64,000 bases of DNA from a virus. Both the position numbers and the translations under genes were made by a program. Shown here in pieces: positions 7,782 to 15,962 of this stretch. Under the pieces are notes generated by a model that saw nothing but the letters and a program-made list of their open reading frames with translations, ran no database searches and had not been told where the DNA came from. Position 1 is the stretch's first letter; the number at the start of each line of letters is the position of its first letter. The stretch covers positions 1-64,000 of the IMG/VR virus record IMGVR_UViG_3300042520_001558, one strand, 5' to 3'.

Positions 7782-8747
7782 ATGAAATCATCAAAAAGCG
7801 GCATCTCCAAACTTTGGGTAGCAAAATACCGACCAACAACGATTGAAGATATCATCTTTCAGAATGATACACATCGAACTTTTTTCCATGAAGTATCAAG
7901 TGGGAAACGCGAACTACCTAATCTTTTACTAAGTGGTGTTCAGGGTACAGGTAAGACAACTATTTCCTTAGCTCTAATAAAAGACCTTAACATTGACCCG
8001 CTTGATGTAATGTTGGTGAAATGTTCTGATGAAACAGGTGTTGATAACCTTCGTGATAAAGTTGGTCGTTTTGCAGAAACAATGCCGATGGGTAACATGA
8101 AAGTTGTTAGAATGGAAGAAGCTGATTACTTATCGCACAATGCTCAAGCAGTATTACGTCATATAGTTGAAGATAACTCTGATTCTTGTCGGTTTATCTT
8201 TACTTGTAACTATGTGAATAAGATTATGCCAGCGTTGAAATCAAGGTTACAACGTTACGAGTTCAAAGCACCTAATCAAGAAGACGTCATTATCAAAATG
8301 GCTGACATGCTTGAACAAGAAGGAGTATCTTTAGAATCAGAAGAATCAATCATTGCACTTGAAAAAATTGTAAGTGTCTGCTACCCGGATATTCGTGCAA
8401 CAATTGAAACATTACAACAAAGTGTTTCAAATAAAAAGCTAACATGGTCAAATGCTAATAGCAGTGATGCGAGTAATGATTATAAATTCAAGCTGATTGA
8501 CTATATTGAAATTGGTGATTTCGATTCTGCACGTGATGTTATTTGTCAAAATGCTCAACGTGAAGAATACGAAGAACTCTATCAATTCTTATACCAAAAC
8601 ATTGCAAAAGTTCCAAAGTTCAAATCTGATATTCAATCCCAAAAGCTTGCGGTTATCGGAATTGCAGATTATCTTGATAAGCATTCAAGGTCAGCATTTC
8701 CAGATATTACAATGGCAGCACTTATCAATGCTTTGAGCAACATATAA
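7782..8747 (+). CDS. 44: Sliding-clamp loader large subunit (T4 gp44-like)
   Basis: A 321-residue AAA+ ATPase of the RFC/gp44 type. WVAKYRPTTIEDIIF opens the protein; the Walker A is GVQGTGKTT near residue 52. The Walker B and sensor region is RMEEADYLSHNAQ, where the usual DEAD-like box reads EEAD. An SRLQRYEF stretch near residue 160 fits the SRC motif, although the cysteine is replaced. It opens the clamp to load it at primer ends. It overlaps the next gene, which has the features of the small subunit, in the T4 order 44-62. Confidence 0.93.
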   Translation: MKSSKSGISKLWVAKYRPTTIEDIIFQNDTHRTFFHEVSSGKRELPNLLLSGVQGTGKTTISLALIKDLNIDPLDVMLVKCSDETGVDNLRDKVGRFAETMPMGNMKVVRMEEADYLSHNAQAVLRHIVEDNSDSCRFIFTCNYVNKIMPALKSRLQRYEFKAPNQEDVIIKMADMLEQEGVSLESEESIIALEKIVSVCYPDIRATIETLQQSVSNKKLTWSNANSSDASNDYKFKLIDYIEIGDFDSARDVICQNAQREEYEELYQFLYQNIAKVPKFKSDIQSQKLAVIGIADYLDKHSRSAFPDITMAALINALSNI

Positions 8748-9262
8748 TGAGCACTGTTAAGAAACCTGCCATAGTGGAAAAGAAAGCATTCAAGCTTGAC
8801 ATCTTTTCGATACTCTCAAGGCTGAATAAGTCTGAATTGGACTTGTGGAATACTTTATCAGAAGAAGAGCAAAAGGGTTTTTCATCGTATGTGATTACTC
8901 GTTGGATGTCAGGAACTAAAGATGCTTATCAACTAACTATCATTGACGAATTTGTCAATAATCATTTGTTCAATCTTGGCACTAAAGATGGGTTTAAGAT
9001 TGACCATACTGAACTATTCTGCAAGCTCCTTGCTTGCTGCGGATTGAATGACAGTCGTCGTTTTGTATGGAAACCTGAAAGTAAGAAAAGTGGTAAGATG
9101 TCAAGTATGGCACTTGACATTGTCAAAGAGTATTATGACTTTAGCGAACGAGAGGCAAAGCAATCATTGCCGTTACTTTCTAGCGAAGATGTGATACAAT
9201 TAGCTGAAGAGCTTGGTTATCAAGTCGATGAAATCAAAAAACTCAAAAAGGAGTTAGGATAA
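8747..9262 (+). CDS. 62: Sliding-clamp loader small subunit (T4 gp62-like)
   Basis: A 171-residue protein starting one base into the gp44 stop (TAATG). The central region YVITRWMSGTKDAYQLTIID then RRFVWKPESKK matches the conserved pattern in gp62 of T4-like phages (a fixed-in-place SRW/RxLS motif, and a late kRFxkWxK motif). In T4 one gp62 joins four gp44 to make the clamp loader. The assignment relies on both weak motif similarity and position. Confidence 0.72.
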   Translation: MSTVKKPAIVEKKAFKLDIFSILSRLNKSELDLWNTLSEEEQKGFSSYVITRWMSGTKDAYQLTIIDEFVNNHLFNLGTKDGFKIDHTELFCKLLACCGLNDSRRFVWKPESKKSGKMSSMALDIVKEYYDFSEREAKQSLPLLSSEDVIQLAEELGYQVDEIKKLKKELG

Positions 9263-9448
9263 ATGTGTATTTCTGCTGGTATAGTAGTTATGTTATTAGT
9301 TGTTTTTGTAGTTGGACTAGTCGGAGTTTTGATTTTTGAATCTGACAAAAGTCACATATCTTATGGAGATAGAGACATGGCTAAATGTACTCGTCGAGAG
9401 TTCATTAAAAAGTCAGGTATCAATCTATCAAAGAAAGATGATATCTGA
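9263..9448 (+). CDS. Small single-pass membrane protein
   Basis: A 61-residue protein starting right after the gp62 stop, with AAGGAG upstream. Residues 5-26 are a strong membrane segment (IVVMLLVVFVVGLVGVLIF), followed by a basic cytoplasmic-type tail. Function unknown. Confidence 0.55.
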   Translation: MCISAGIVVMLLVVFVVGLVGVLIFESDKSHISYGDRDMAKCTRREFIKKSGINLSKKDDI

Positions 9449-9530
9449 TATCTTTGCACTTTATTTGATTATATCATGTATAGTTATTCTATACTCTTGT
9501 GCTGAATATTATTTCAAGAATCGAAAATGA
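9438..9530 (+). CDS. Very small membrane peptide (30 aa)
   Basis: ATG 9438 overlaps the previous stop and the frame ends at TGA 9528-9530 as ATGA with the next gene. The product MISDIFALYLIISCIVILYS plus a basic tail is one membrane helix. The tight overlaps support a real gene; the ribosome site is weak. Confidence 0.4.
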   Translation: MISDIFALYLIISCIVILYSCAEYYFKNRK

Positions 9531-10135
9531 ACTCACTTCAAAGACGTAAAATTGCAAGACGTTATTTTCAGATAACGTCTGAAGAACTGAATGGAAAGTT
9601 GTGGGATACTGACATGGACTTGCATGAAGAATCCTCTTGGGCATTCTGTCGTTTCCTATCACGTCGTTTTCAATGTGTGTATATTCTGTCAATTCATACG
9701 GCTGCTCAAGTCTATCATGACAAGATTTTTGATAGAGCTTATGATGATGTCATTGCTCAATCGCGTACTGAAACTGACCAAGCAGTCGATATCATGGCAA
9801 AAGTCAAAGTACGTATGCAAGAGATTGTCGAGTCTGAACCTGCTCCTCTCATTCATGTAGAACTACGTGAAGATAGAGGACCTAAACATCGTATTGGTCG
9901 TAAAGTATTGTTTGCGGTTGTCAGAGAGCAAGTGATTACTGAAGAGCTCATTACTAAAGTCGTATCAAACTTCTTGGATACTAATGAAGAGCCTTATTGC
10001 AAAGTGCTGCCGATAGAATTTGATAAGCAAACCATGATACAATATCTAGACCCATTCAAACTTACTAGAGAAAGTGACAATCAACATGAGTCTTCAAATA
10101 ATGGATGCAAATGCCCTAAAGAACAAAGCTGCTAA
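9527..10135 (+). CDS. Unknown phage protein (202 aa)
   Basis: A 202-residue protein beginning MNSLQRRKIARRYFQ. Its C-terminal end is Cys-rich and hydrophilic (NNGCKCPKEQSC). It overlaps the next gene by 50 bases. No recognised family. Confidence 0.65.
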   Translation: MNSLQRRKIARRYFQITSEELNGKLWDTDMDLHEESSWAFCRFLSRRFQCVYILSIHTAAQVYHDKIFDRAYDDVIAQSRTETDQAVDIMAKVKVRMQEIVESEPAPLIHVELREDRGPKHRIGRKVLFAVVREQVITEELITKVVSNFLDTNEEPYCKVLPIEFDKQTMIQYLDPFKLTRESDNQHESSNNGCKCPKEQSC

Positions 10136-10844
10136 TAGACGAGCAGCTTCAAGTGCGAACTCAACCCCTAAATTAGCAGGATGGAAATGTAACTATTGCG
10201 GACACGTATATGCTCGTGAGAAATCATTCTTGTCTCATGTATGTAAAGGTAAAAGACGATTAGAGACAATGAAGACTGTCATCGGTCAATCTGCGTTTGC
10301 AAGTTACAATATGTGGATGAAGCTACGAAGACATTCAGTTCAATCGCCCGATACGTTTATGTCCTCTCGCTTCTTTATCAACTTTGTAAAGTTTGCAGAA
10401 TTATGTTCAAAAATTGAACTTGATGCAAACCAGTTTCTTACATTCATTGTCAAGAACCATCCTGATATTGGACCTGCATTATTTTGTAGTGATGCAGTGT
10501 ATGCGTTATGGCTAAAGAACTATGATGCCCAACTTGACCCATGGGAGCAGTTAGCTCAATCACAGGAATATCTTGAACGATTAGCTGAAACACTAGAATG
10601 TCCATTTACTGAGGTGTTATCTCGCTTAGGATTTCCCACAGTGCTTGAAGCATTTAGAAAGAAAAAGTTATCTCCTTGGTTTCTATATGTGAGTAACATT
10701 GGTAGAGAGTTTCTTAATAATATTGACAAAGATGATTATTCATTATTTGAACAGGTTATCAATCATGCAGTTTGGGCTGAAAGATTTGCACAAAATCGCG
10801 AGTTACTCGCTGAAATGGATAAAGTAATCAATGTCGGAAACTAA
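10086..10844 (+). CDS. Zinc-finger protein conserved in T4-like phages
   Basis: About 252 residues from ATG 10086; a GTG at 10074 is too close to the AGAGAAAG purine run. Residues ~33-58 form a finger of the CxxC...H.C type (WKCNYCGHVYAREKSFLSH then VC), followed by a helical domain with KLSPWFLYVS and HAVWAERF near the end. The layout matches a hypothetical protein I recall from T4-like cyanophages, with no known role. It lies between the clamp loader genes and a polymerase piece, so nucleic-acid binding is plausible. Confidence 0.65.
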   Translation: MSLQIMDANALKNKAANRRAASSANSTPKLAGWKCNYCGHVYAREKSFLSHVCKGKRRLETMKTVIGQSAFASYNMWMKLRRHSVQSPDTFMSSRFFINFVKFAELCSKIELDANQFLTFIVKNHPDIGPALFCSDAVYALWLKNYDAQLDPWEQLAQSQEYLERLAETLECPFTEVLSRLGFPTVLEAFRKKKLSPWFLYVSNIGREFLNNIDKDDYSLFEQVINHAVWAERFAQNRELLAEMDKVINVGN

Positions 10845-11430
10845 TGTTTCTTATTTTGGTGATGTTGATATTGACTTCCCAACAAAGTTCAAACCACTCA
10901 ACTTATTCCCAAATTGGATACCAGCTAGTATTGTTCAGAATGAAAAACTTAGACCGCATCCTTGTGGCATCTATCCACAAAACATTCCAATTGACCCGCT
11001 AACAAAACTGGCCGCAATTCCATATGAAGAAGCTGATGAATATGGATATTTCAAGTTAGACTTTCTTCATCTTTCAGTTTACGATAAGTTTGAATCTCGT
11101 GAAGAAATCGAAGAACTGCTAACTATTGAACCTGATTGGAACTTGTTATTGATTCCATCAAATTGGTCTAAGCTTTTTCAAATGAGCAGACATGGTGAGT
11201 TATTACAACGATTACGACCTCGCTCGATAGAAGATGTTGCCGATGCTATAGCGTTGATTAGACCCGGGAAAATTGAACTACTTCCATTGTATCTTAATGA
11301 TAAAGCCAAAGGTCGAGCGGCTCTTTATAAACAAGATGCATCTGGTTTTTCATTCAAAAAGAGCCATGCTATTGGATATGCTCTTGTCATAGTTTTGCAA
11401 CTACATTTACTTTCGCTCGAACTGTTATAG
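10831..11430 (+). CDS. Catalytic palm piece of a miniature C-family (PolIII alpha-like) DNA polymerase
   Basis: This 199-residue protein reads as a shortened continuation of the polymerase piece at 27-578. GDVDIDF (residues ~10-16) matches the DxD catalytic motif. PHPCGIY then matches HACGVVI. GYFKLDFLHL (about 72-81) carries the third catalytic aspartate (KFDFLGL in the family). LFQMSRHGELLQRLRPRSIE with ALIRPGK matches VFQLESxGM through LYRPGP, and FKKSHAIGYAL matches FNKSHAxAYAL. The fingers insertions are much shortened and there is no OB, tau-binding or beta-binding tail. All three acidic residues survive, so catalysis is possible but unproven. Confidence 0.65.
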   Translation: MSETNVSYFGDVDIDFPTKFKPLNLFPNWIPASIVQNEKLRPHPCGIYPQNIPIDPLTKLAAIPYEEADEYGYFKLDFLHLSVYDKFESREEIEELLTIEPDWNLLLIPSNWSKLFQMSRHGELLQRLRPRSIEDVADAIALIRPGKIELLPLYLNDKAKGRAALYKQDASGFSFKKSHAIGYALVIVLQLHLLSLELL

Positions 11431-11457
11431 ACTTCACATTTTCAAGTAAGCTGACTA

Positions 11458-11485
11458 TTTACATTGATTTTTATTGATGTATAAT
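11458..11485 (+). promoter_or_regulatory. Promoter TTTACA-16-TATAAT
   Basis: TTTACA 11458-11463, 16-base spacer, TATAAT 11480-11485, preceded by TGATG. It serves the genes starting at 11522. Confidence 0.6.
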
Positions 11486-11521
11486 AGAACTATATTCAAA
11501 CAATAGCGTGGAGAACTCCAG

Positions 11522-11830
11522 ATGGACATTTCAGAATGCATCACAAGAAACTTGGTTCGTGAATTCAATTATGTTGGTGTTCATATTGGTGAAAGCGATG
11601 AAAATTTATTAGCCATTTATGTCGATGAAATCCCTTATGGTGGTGATGCATTGATTATGACTGAAATTGCTAAAGTCATTGCTCAATGCGTTGGTCATAA
11701 AGATTTGTTGAACATGTCAGTTCAAGTCGCACCATTTACTGAAACTGTCAATGCTATTTTTACTGTACATTACGATTTCTTCAAAGAGGAAGAAGTTGTT
11801 GTTGATTTTTACGATGATGAAGAGGAGTAA
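11522..11830 (+). CDS. Unknown acidic protein (102 aa)
   Basis: A 102-residue protein with TGGAGAAC upstream. It is acidic, ending VVDFYDDEEE, and has an alternating hydrophobic pattern suggesting a small alpha/beta fold. It is first in a transcript that includes the next two genes. Not recognised. Confidence 0.7.
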   Translation: MDISECITRNLVREFNYVGVHIGESDENLLAIYVDEIPYGGDALIMTEIAKVIAQCVGHKDLLNMSVQVAPFTETVNAIFTVHYDFFKEEEVVVDFYDDEEE

Positions 11831-11836
11831 GTGAAT

Positions 11837-12202
11837 ATGCTAATTGGTGCCAATGAAGAAAGATATGTAAATCCTGTTTGTACAGCAACAGTTCTAAAAG
11901 CATTATTGCTTGGACACGAAATTACGATTGAAGCTGGTACGTTTCGTTATTTTCGTAAAGGTGAAGTTGTCGATTTGACTGAAGATACTGTTGGCGAAGT
12001 GGCTGAAGAAGGTATCTTCAAAAAATGCGAAGTTGTTCATTATCGTCGCCCGCTCAATAAACATCTTGATGAAGCTGAAACATCTCATACATGGTTACTA
12101 TGGTTGAGTACTCTTGCCAGCTTCGTATCTTGGACTGAAACTATTACTCCGGCAGAAATGGCCGTCATTACAGCAAATCTGGTTATCAATCAAAAATTAT
12201 GA
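11837..12202 (+). CDS. Unknown protein (121 aa)
   Basis: ATG 11837 is preferred to GTG 11831 because AGAGGAG (11821-11827) is better spaced from it. The protein begins MLIGANEERYVNPVCTATVL and has a Trp-rich segment near residue 85. It overlaps the next gene by ATGA. Not recognised. Confidence 0.65.
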   Translation: MLIGANEERYVNPVCTATVLKALLLGHEITIEAGTFRYFRKGEVVDLTEDTVGEVAEEGIFKKCEVVHYRRPLNKHLDEAETSHTWLLWLSTLASFVSWTETITPAEMAVITANLVINQKL

Positions 12203-13218
12203 GTGAAACTAATCTAATCAAATTCCGTTTCGGTTCTGCACTATATGGAACCGATGATGAATCGTCCGATATCGATTCCAAGATGGTTTACTTGCCAGAT
12301 TACGGCAAGTTATTGCTTGGACACAAAATCAAAAACCGGGTTGTACGTGATGTAAAGCCTAACGAAAAGATGAATGCCGGTGAAGAAGAAATCGAATTTA
12401 TTCCTCTTCAACGATTGGCGTTCGACTTTTTCGAAGGTCAAAGCTATGCGTATGAACTTGTCTTTGCATTCAAAAGTGGTGCTCATAACTATCGGTTTCA
12501 GTATGATAGTTCGGCACATTGGTTGAATGCATACTTTACTGCGTTGTTCAGTGAATTCATCAATGAACTCAGCACTAAGTTTTTGACATCTGACATTTCC
12601 AAAATGGTCGGCTATGCAGCTCATCAAGCTCAAGTATATGGTGTCAAAGGTGAGCGACTGAATGCAGTTGAGCGATTGATTGAAGAACTTGAAAAAGTTG
12701 AAAATCCACAAGAAACTCGTATCAAAGACGTAGAGCTTCCATTGACTGTGCTCAATGGTTACGTTCATTATTCGTACATCAAAGGTTCTAATGAAGAATA
12801 CAAAGATACGTTAGCTCTTCAAGTCAATGACCGATACTATCACCAAACTGAACGGGTGTCTAATGTCATTGGAGCTTTGAAGAAACTTGTTGAAAAGTAC
12901 GGTCATCGTGCTAAGAAAGCTCAAGAACAAGAAGTTGATTGGAAAGCTCTATCTCATGCTATTCGTATTGCCTATCAAGCAACTGAAATCTTGGGTGCTC
13001 AAGAACTAAGGTTTCCTCTTGAGATTGCCGACTACTTGCTTGCAGTCAAAAGAGGTCGTGTCGAATTTGAAGATGCTGTGCATAGTTTTGAAATGCTAAA
13101 TACTACAATGGATAAATTGTTGGAAACAACTAAACTTCCATCTAAAACGCCAGAACTAAAAGAAGAATTTGAAGTCTGGCTTATCACGTATTTAAAATCA
13201 TTCTATGCACAAATCTAA
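12199..13218 (+). CDS. RlaP-like nucleotidyltransferase (DNA polymerase beta superfamily)
   Basis: A 339-residue protein with an N-terminal nucleotidyltransferase site: FGSALYGT followed by ESSDIDSK (residues ~10-28), the GSxxYG...SDxD pattern of the pol-beta superfamily. The rest is helical, with a conserved-looking KMVGYAAHQAQ near residue 135. This layout fits the RlaP group, often linked to RNA repair operons, and also occurs in large phages. Substrate unknown. A third aspartate expected downstream is not identifiable by eye. Confidence 0.75.
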   Translation: MSETNLIKFRFGSALYGTDDESSDIDSKMVYLPDYGKLLLGHKIKNRVVRDVKPNEKMNAGEEEIEFIPLQRLAFDFFEGQSYAYELVFAFKSGAHNYRFQYDSSAHWLNAYFTALFSEFINELSTKFLTSDISKMVGYAAHQAQVYGVKGERLNAVERLIEELEKVENPQETRIKDVELPLTVLNGYVHYSYIKGSNEEYKDTLALQVNDRYYHQTERVSNVIGALKKLVEKYGHRAKKAQEQEVDWKALSHAIRIAYQATEILGAQELRFPLEIADYLLAVKRGRVEFEDAVHSFEMLNTTMDKLLETTKLPSKTPELKEEFEVWLITYLKSFYAQI

Positions 13219-13235
13219 TAAGGAGAAACACAAAA

Positions 13236-13433
13236 ATGCTATACGATTATGGTTGCCCATCTTGCGGTCATGAACAGGAAATCAATCACAAACATGATGA
13301 CAAAACTCAACATCATTGCCCAAAGTGTGATACAATAATGTCTAAAATTATACGTGCTTCTGCATTCAACTTACGTGGTGCGGGTTGGCATTCCGGCGGT
13401 TTCAAAGCAAAATCAAAAACACTATCATCATGA
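13236..13433 (+). CDS. FmdB-type zinc ribbon protein
   Basis: A 65-residue protein with AAGGAG upstream. The sequence YDYGCPSCGHEQE then HHCPKCDTIMSKIIRASAF has the two CxxC knuckles and the trailing basic segment of FmdB-family putative regulators. Zinc binding is likely; target unknown. It overlaps the next gene by ATGA. Confidence 0.8.
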   Translation: MLYDYGCPSCGHEQEINHKHDDKTQHHCPKCDTIMSKIIRASAFNLRGAGWHSGGFKAKSKTLSS

Positions 13434-13615
13434 ACTTGAACTTAGACATTGGCACGATAAGTGCTGTTATTTTTTGCTATTCGGTTTTCTTTCTTGGAAT
13501 GGCTATCATCGTTCCTCTTGGAGCTATTGCATTGACAATAGCTCTTAGGGACCCTCGACCGGTTGCAAAGTTTCTGTATGACTCATTCTATCCACGTGAT
13601 TTTCTAAAGTCCTAA
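13430..13615 (+). CDS. Small membrane protein (61 aa)
   Basis: From ATG 13430, overlapping the previous stop. A single long membrane segment (AVIFCYSVFFLGMAIIVPLG) precedes a short basic tail. First of three consecutive tiny membrane proteins. Function unknown. Confidence 0.55.
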   Translation: MNLNLDIGTISAVIFCYSVFFLGMAIIVPLGAIALTIALRDPRPVAKFLYDSFYPRDFLKS

Positions 13616-13616
13616 T

Positions 13617-13796
13617 ATGTTTTTTGCTATTCTAGATTTTATCTTAGAAGCAATAGCAGTCATTGTTGGTGGAGCTTTGTTGGTTTGCTTTCTGGCAATT
13701 CTTGCATTTGGATTTGTATTACATGATGTCTATCGTTTGATATGTCATCGACTTTTTCAAACTTATTATCATGTCAGGTATAAACTATATGATTGA
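13617..13796 (+). CDS. Small membrane protein (59 aa)
   Basis: ATG 13617 follows the previous stop by one base and ends at TGA 13794-13796. The product has one or two hydrophobic stretches (IAVIVGGALLVCFLAILAFG) and a His/Tyr-rich tail. Overlap with the next small gene supports it. Function unknown. Confidence 0.5.
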   Translation: MFFAILDFILEAIAVIVGGALLVCFLAILAFGFVLHDVYRLICHRLFQTYYHVRYKLYD

Positions 13797-13914
13797 CCTT
13801 ATCGATTCTTTTGTATTATGGGTCGCAATGGCAATATTGCCTAGTGCTGATTTTTTTGCTGTTGCTTATCACTTACAATCAATTGAGTTCTATGACACCG
13901 ACAATGAATACTAA
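13789..13914 (+). CDS. Small hydrophobic protein (41 aa)
   Basis: ATG 13789 to TAA 13912-13914, beginning MIDLIDSFVLWVAMAILPSA. It bridges the previous membrane gene and the HAD-kinase gene with overlaps on both sides. Function unknown. Confidence 0.4.
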   Translation: MIDLIDSFVLWVAMAILPSADFFAVAYHLQSIEFYDTDNEY

Positions 13915-14971
13915 TACTTCACATCATCGTCGATTCATCTTCGACTTTGATGATACTATTTCTCACACATTTAACCGTGACTGGGATAATGCAGAACCTG
14001 ACCAAGTAGTCATTGACAAAATCAATGAGCTGTTTGAAAACGGGTTTGAAATCTGGATTTGTACTGCCAGGGGAATGCTTTCTTGTAATGGTGACTTAGC
14101 TCTTCGTGAAAAGACTTATAGAACAAGCATTGAAACTTGGCTAAGAAACCATAATGTTCATTATCATGTCTTGTCATTTGAAAAAGTATTAGGCGCATAT
14201 TATGTCGATGATAAAGCGATACACGTCAATGATTTCAAGAAGATGTCATTCAAAATCCTCCACGGTCTTTCGGGCACTGACGTCTTTATTACTGACGAAA
14301 AGTTTGTCAGTAAGACATGTGAGAATGCACTTCAGGTTGCAGCATGGCACGAACGAGCACGTGACCTCCAAATCCGCGTACCTAAAGTCCATTCAGTTAT
14401 TGGCAAAACTCTAAACATGGATTACATCAAAGGTGAAAGGTATAAACCTGGAACCTTTATCCATAAGTTGCGACTTCAAATTGACGACTTTAGAAACTAT
14501 CGTCCAATGCATCATGCGGATTTTGCTACTTATATTGAACGCATTCAAGCTCACTTAGATGAATCTGAATTGTCTAGTGTAGCAAAAGAATTGATGATTG
14601 AAAAACTTGAGTCAATCGAACACCATATGAACAAAGAAAAGAGCTTTTGTCATGGTGACTATTCGATTGATAATGTTATCATTACCTCTCACGGTTGGTA
14701 TTTGATTGACCCTAATCCAACTGATTATTCAAGCTGGTTATTAGACTTGTCTAAGTTGAAGATGTCATTGTATCGCTTTGGTTATGATGATGATTATGAA
14801 ACACTGTCAGACAAGATACTTGGACACTATGGAATGGCTCATAATGATGCAATTTTTACATTAGAGCTTTCGCATTGGGTTAGAATACTCAAGTATGTTA
14901 GACATTTGCCAAACCAACAATCACTTTACAATAAAGCCTTTGTTACAATAGAACATGGAGTTCATGTATGA
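13892..14971 (+). CDS. HAD phosphatase fused to an APH/choline-kinase-like domain
   Basis: About 360 residues. Start is ATG 13892 or 13904; a TTG at 13793 would add only the shadow of the small membrane gene. The N-terminal ~130 residues are a HAD domain with FIFDFDDTISHT (motif I) and YYVDDKAIHVNDF (motif IV). The C-terminal part is a phosphotransferase of the aminoglycoside/choline-kinase fold, with FCHGDYSIDNVI (catalytic HGDxxxxN) and WYLIDPNP (metal-binding D). The fusion abuts a cytidylyltransferase gene, together suggesting synthesis of an activated sugar or alcohol, perhaps for DNA or surface modification. Substrate unknown. Confidence 0.82.
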   Translation: MTPTMNTNTSHHRRFIFDFDDTISHTFNRDWDNAEPDQVVIDKINELFENGFEIWICTARGMLSCNGDLALREKTYRTSIETWLRNHNVHYHVLSFEKVLGAYYVDDKAIHVNDFKKMSFKILHGLSGTDVFITDEKFVSKTCENALQVAAWHERARDLQIRVPKVHSVIGKTLNMDYIKGERYKPGTFIHKLRLQIDDFRNYRPMHHADFATYIERIQAHLDESELSSVAKELMIEKLESIEHHMNKEKSFCHGDYSIDNVIITSHGWYLIDPNPTDYSSWLLDLSKLKMSLYRFGYDDDYETLSDKILGHYGMAHNDAIFTLELSHWVRILKYVRHLPNQQSLYNKAFVTIEHGVHV

Positions 14972-15471
14972 CATCAATCAAACCTCTTGAAATCATTGAA
15001 CGCGAACGTAAAGCTGGTCGTAAGATTGGAATGACGTTCAGCACATTTGACGTTTTGCATGCAGGTCATGTAGCAATGTTAGCTGAATGTAAAGCTCATT
15101 GCGATTTTTTAGTCGTTGGTTTGCTATCTGACCCGACTATTGATAGACCGACATCTAAGAACAAACCAGTGCAATCTCTCTTTGAACGTTGGGTACAAGC
15201 TCAGGCGATTTCATACATTGATTTACTATTTCCATTTGAGTCCGAACAAGACTTGACTGATAGCTTATTGCTAATAAGACCTGACATTCGATTTGCTGGT
15301 GAAGAATATGAGTATGTTGAATATACTGCAAAAAAATTGAATGAAGAATTGGGAATAGAAATGTTCTTCAATAGACGAGCTCATTCTTTCTCTACATCAG
15401 AACTTAGGCAACGAATTGCTGATGCAGCACTTGCTAAACAACAATTATCTGGTACTCTATATCAATTATGA
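14968..15471 (+). CDS. Cytidylyltransferase-like nucleotidyltransferase (TagD/RfaE2 type)
   Basis: A 167-residue protein with TFDVLHAGHVAML (HxGH nucleotide-binding motif) near residue 27 and FSTSELRQRI near residue 143, matching the end motif of glycerol-3-phosphate cytidylyltransferase and HldE/RfaE relatives. These make CDP- or ADP-activated small molecules. It overlaps both the HAD-kinase fusion and the following nucleotidase-like gene by ATGA, so the three are probably one pathway. Confidence 0.85.
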   Translation: MTSIKPLEIIERERKAGRKIGMTFSTFDVLHAGHVAMLAECKAHCDFLVVGLLSDPTIDRPTSKNKPVQSLFERWVQAQAISYIDLLFPFESEQDLTDSLLLIRPDIRFAGEEYEYVEYTAKKLNEELGIEMFFNRRAHSFSTSELRQRIADAALAKQQLSGTLYQL

Positions 15472-15962
15472 ACAAACCAACTATCTTTCTTGATATGGAT
15501 GGGGTTCTTAGTGACTTTGAAAAAGCAGTCATTGAGCTTCATGGTCCTAATTATAAAGACTTACATCCTGTTACGTTTTGGAAACCAATCACAAAACAAA
15601 TTGACAACTTCTTCTATACATTAGACCCAAAGCATGATGCATTAGAACTAGTTGAATATGTCAAAGAAATTGATGGATATGACATCAAAGTATTGACAGC
15701 TCTTCCACGACCTACTGATAAAGCTGTCACTGCGGGTCAAGACAAAACTAACTGGATTCATAAACACATTGACAGTACGTTAGAAGTCATTACAGTTATT
15801 GGCGGAAAAAACAAAGCTAAATACTGTAAGTCATCTGAAGATATTTTGATTGATGACTTACCGCGAAACATTGATGCATGGAAAGAAACAGGTGGAATTG
15901 GAGTACTTCATACTTCAACATTAGAAACAATTCAACAATTAGAAAAAATCATATATGTATAA
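15468..15962 (+). CDS. HAD-family 5'(3')-deoxyribonucleotidase-like protein
   Basis: A 164-residue HAD protein: FLDMDGVLSDFE (motif I, DxDGV) near residue 6, KVLTALPRP (motif II) near 80, and DILIDDLPRNIDAW (motif IV) near 126. This layout resembles cytosolic deoxyribonucleotidases. In context it may act on a nucleotide or on the product of the neighbouring kinase. It overlaps the glucosyltransferase-like gene. Confidence 0.78.
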   Translation: MNKPTIFLDMDGVLSDFEKAVIELHGPNYKDLHPVTFWKPITKQIDNFFYTLDPKHDALELVEYVKEIDGYDIKVLTALPRPTDKAVTAGQDKTNWIHKHIDSTLEVITVIGGKNKAKYCKSSEDILIDDLPRNIDAWKETGGIGVLHTSTLETIQQLEKIIYV

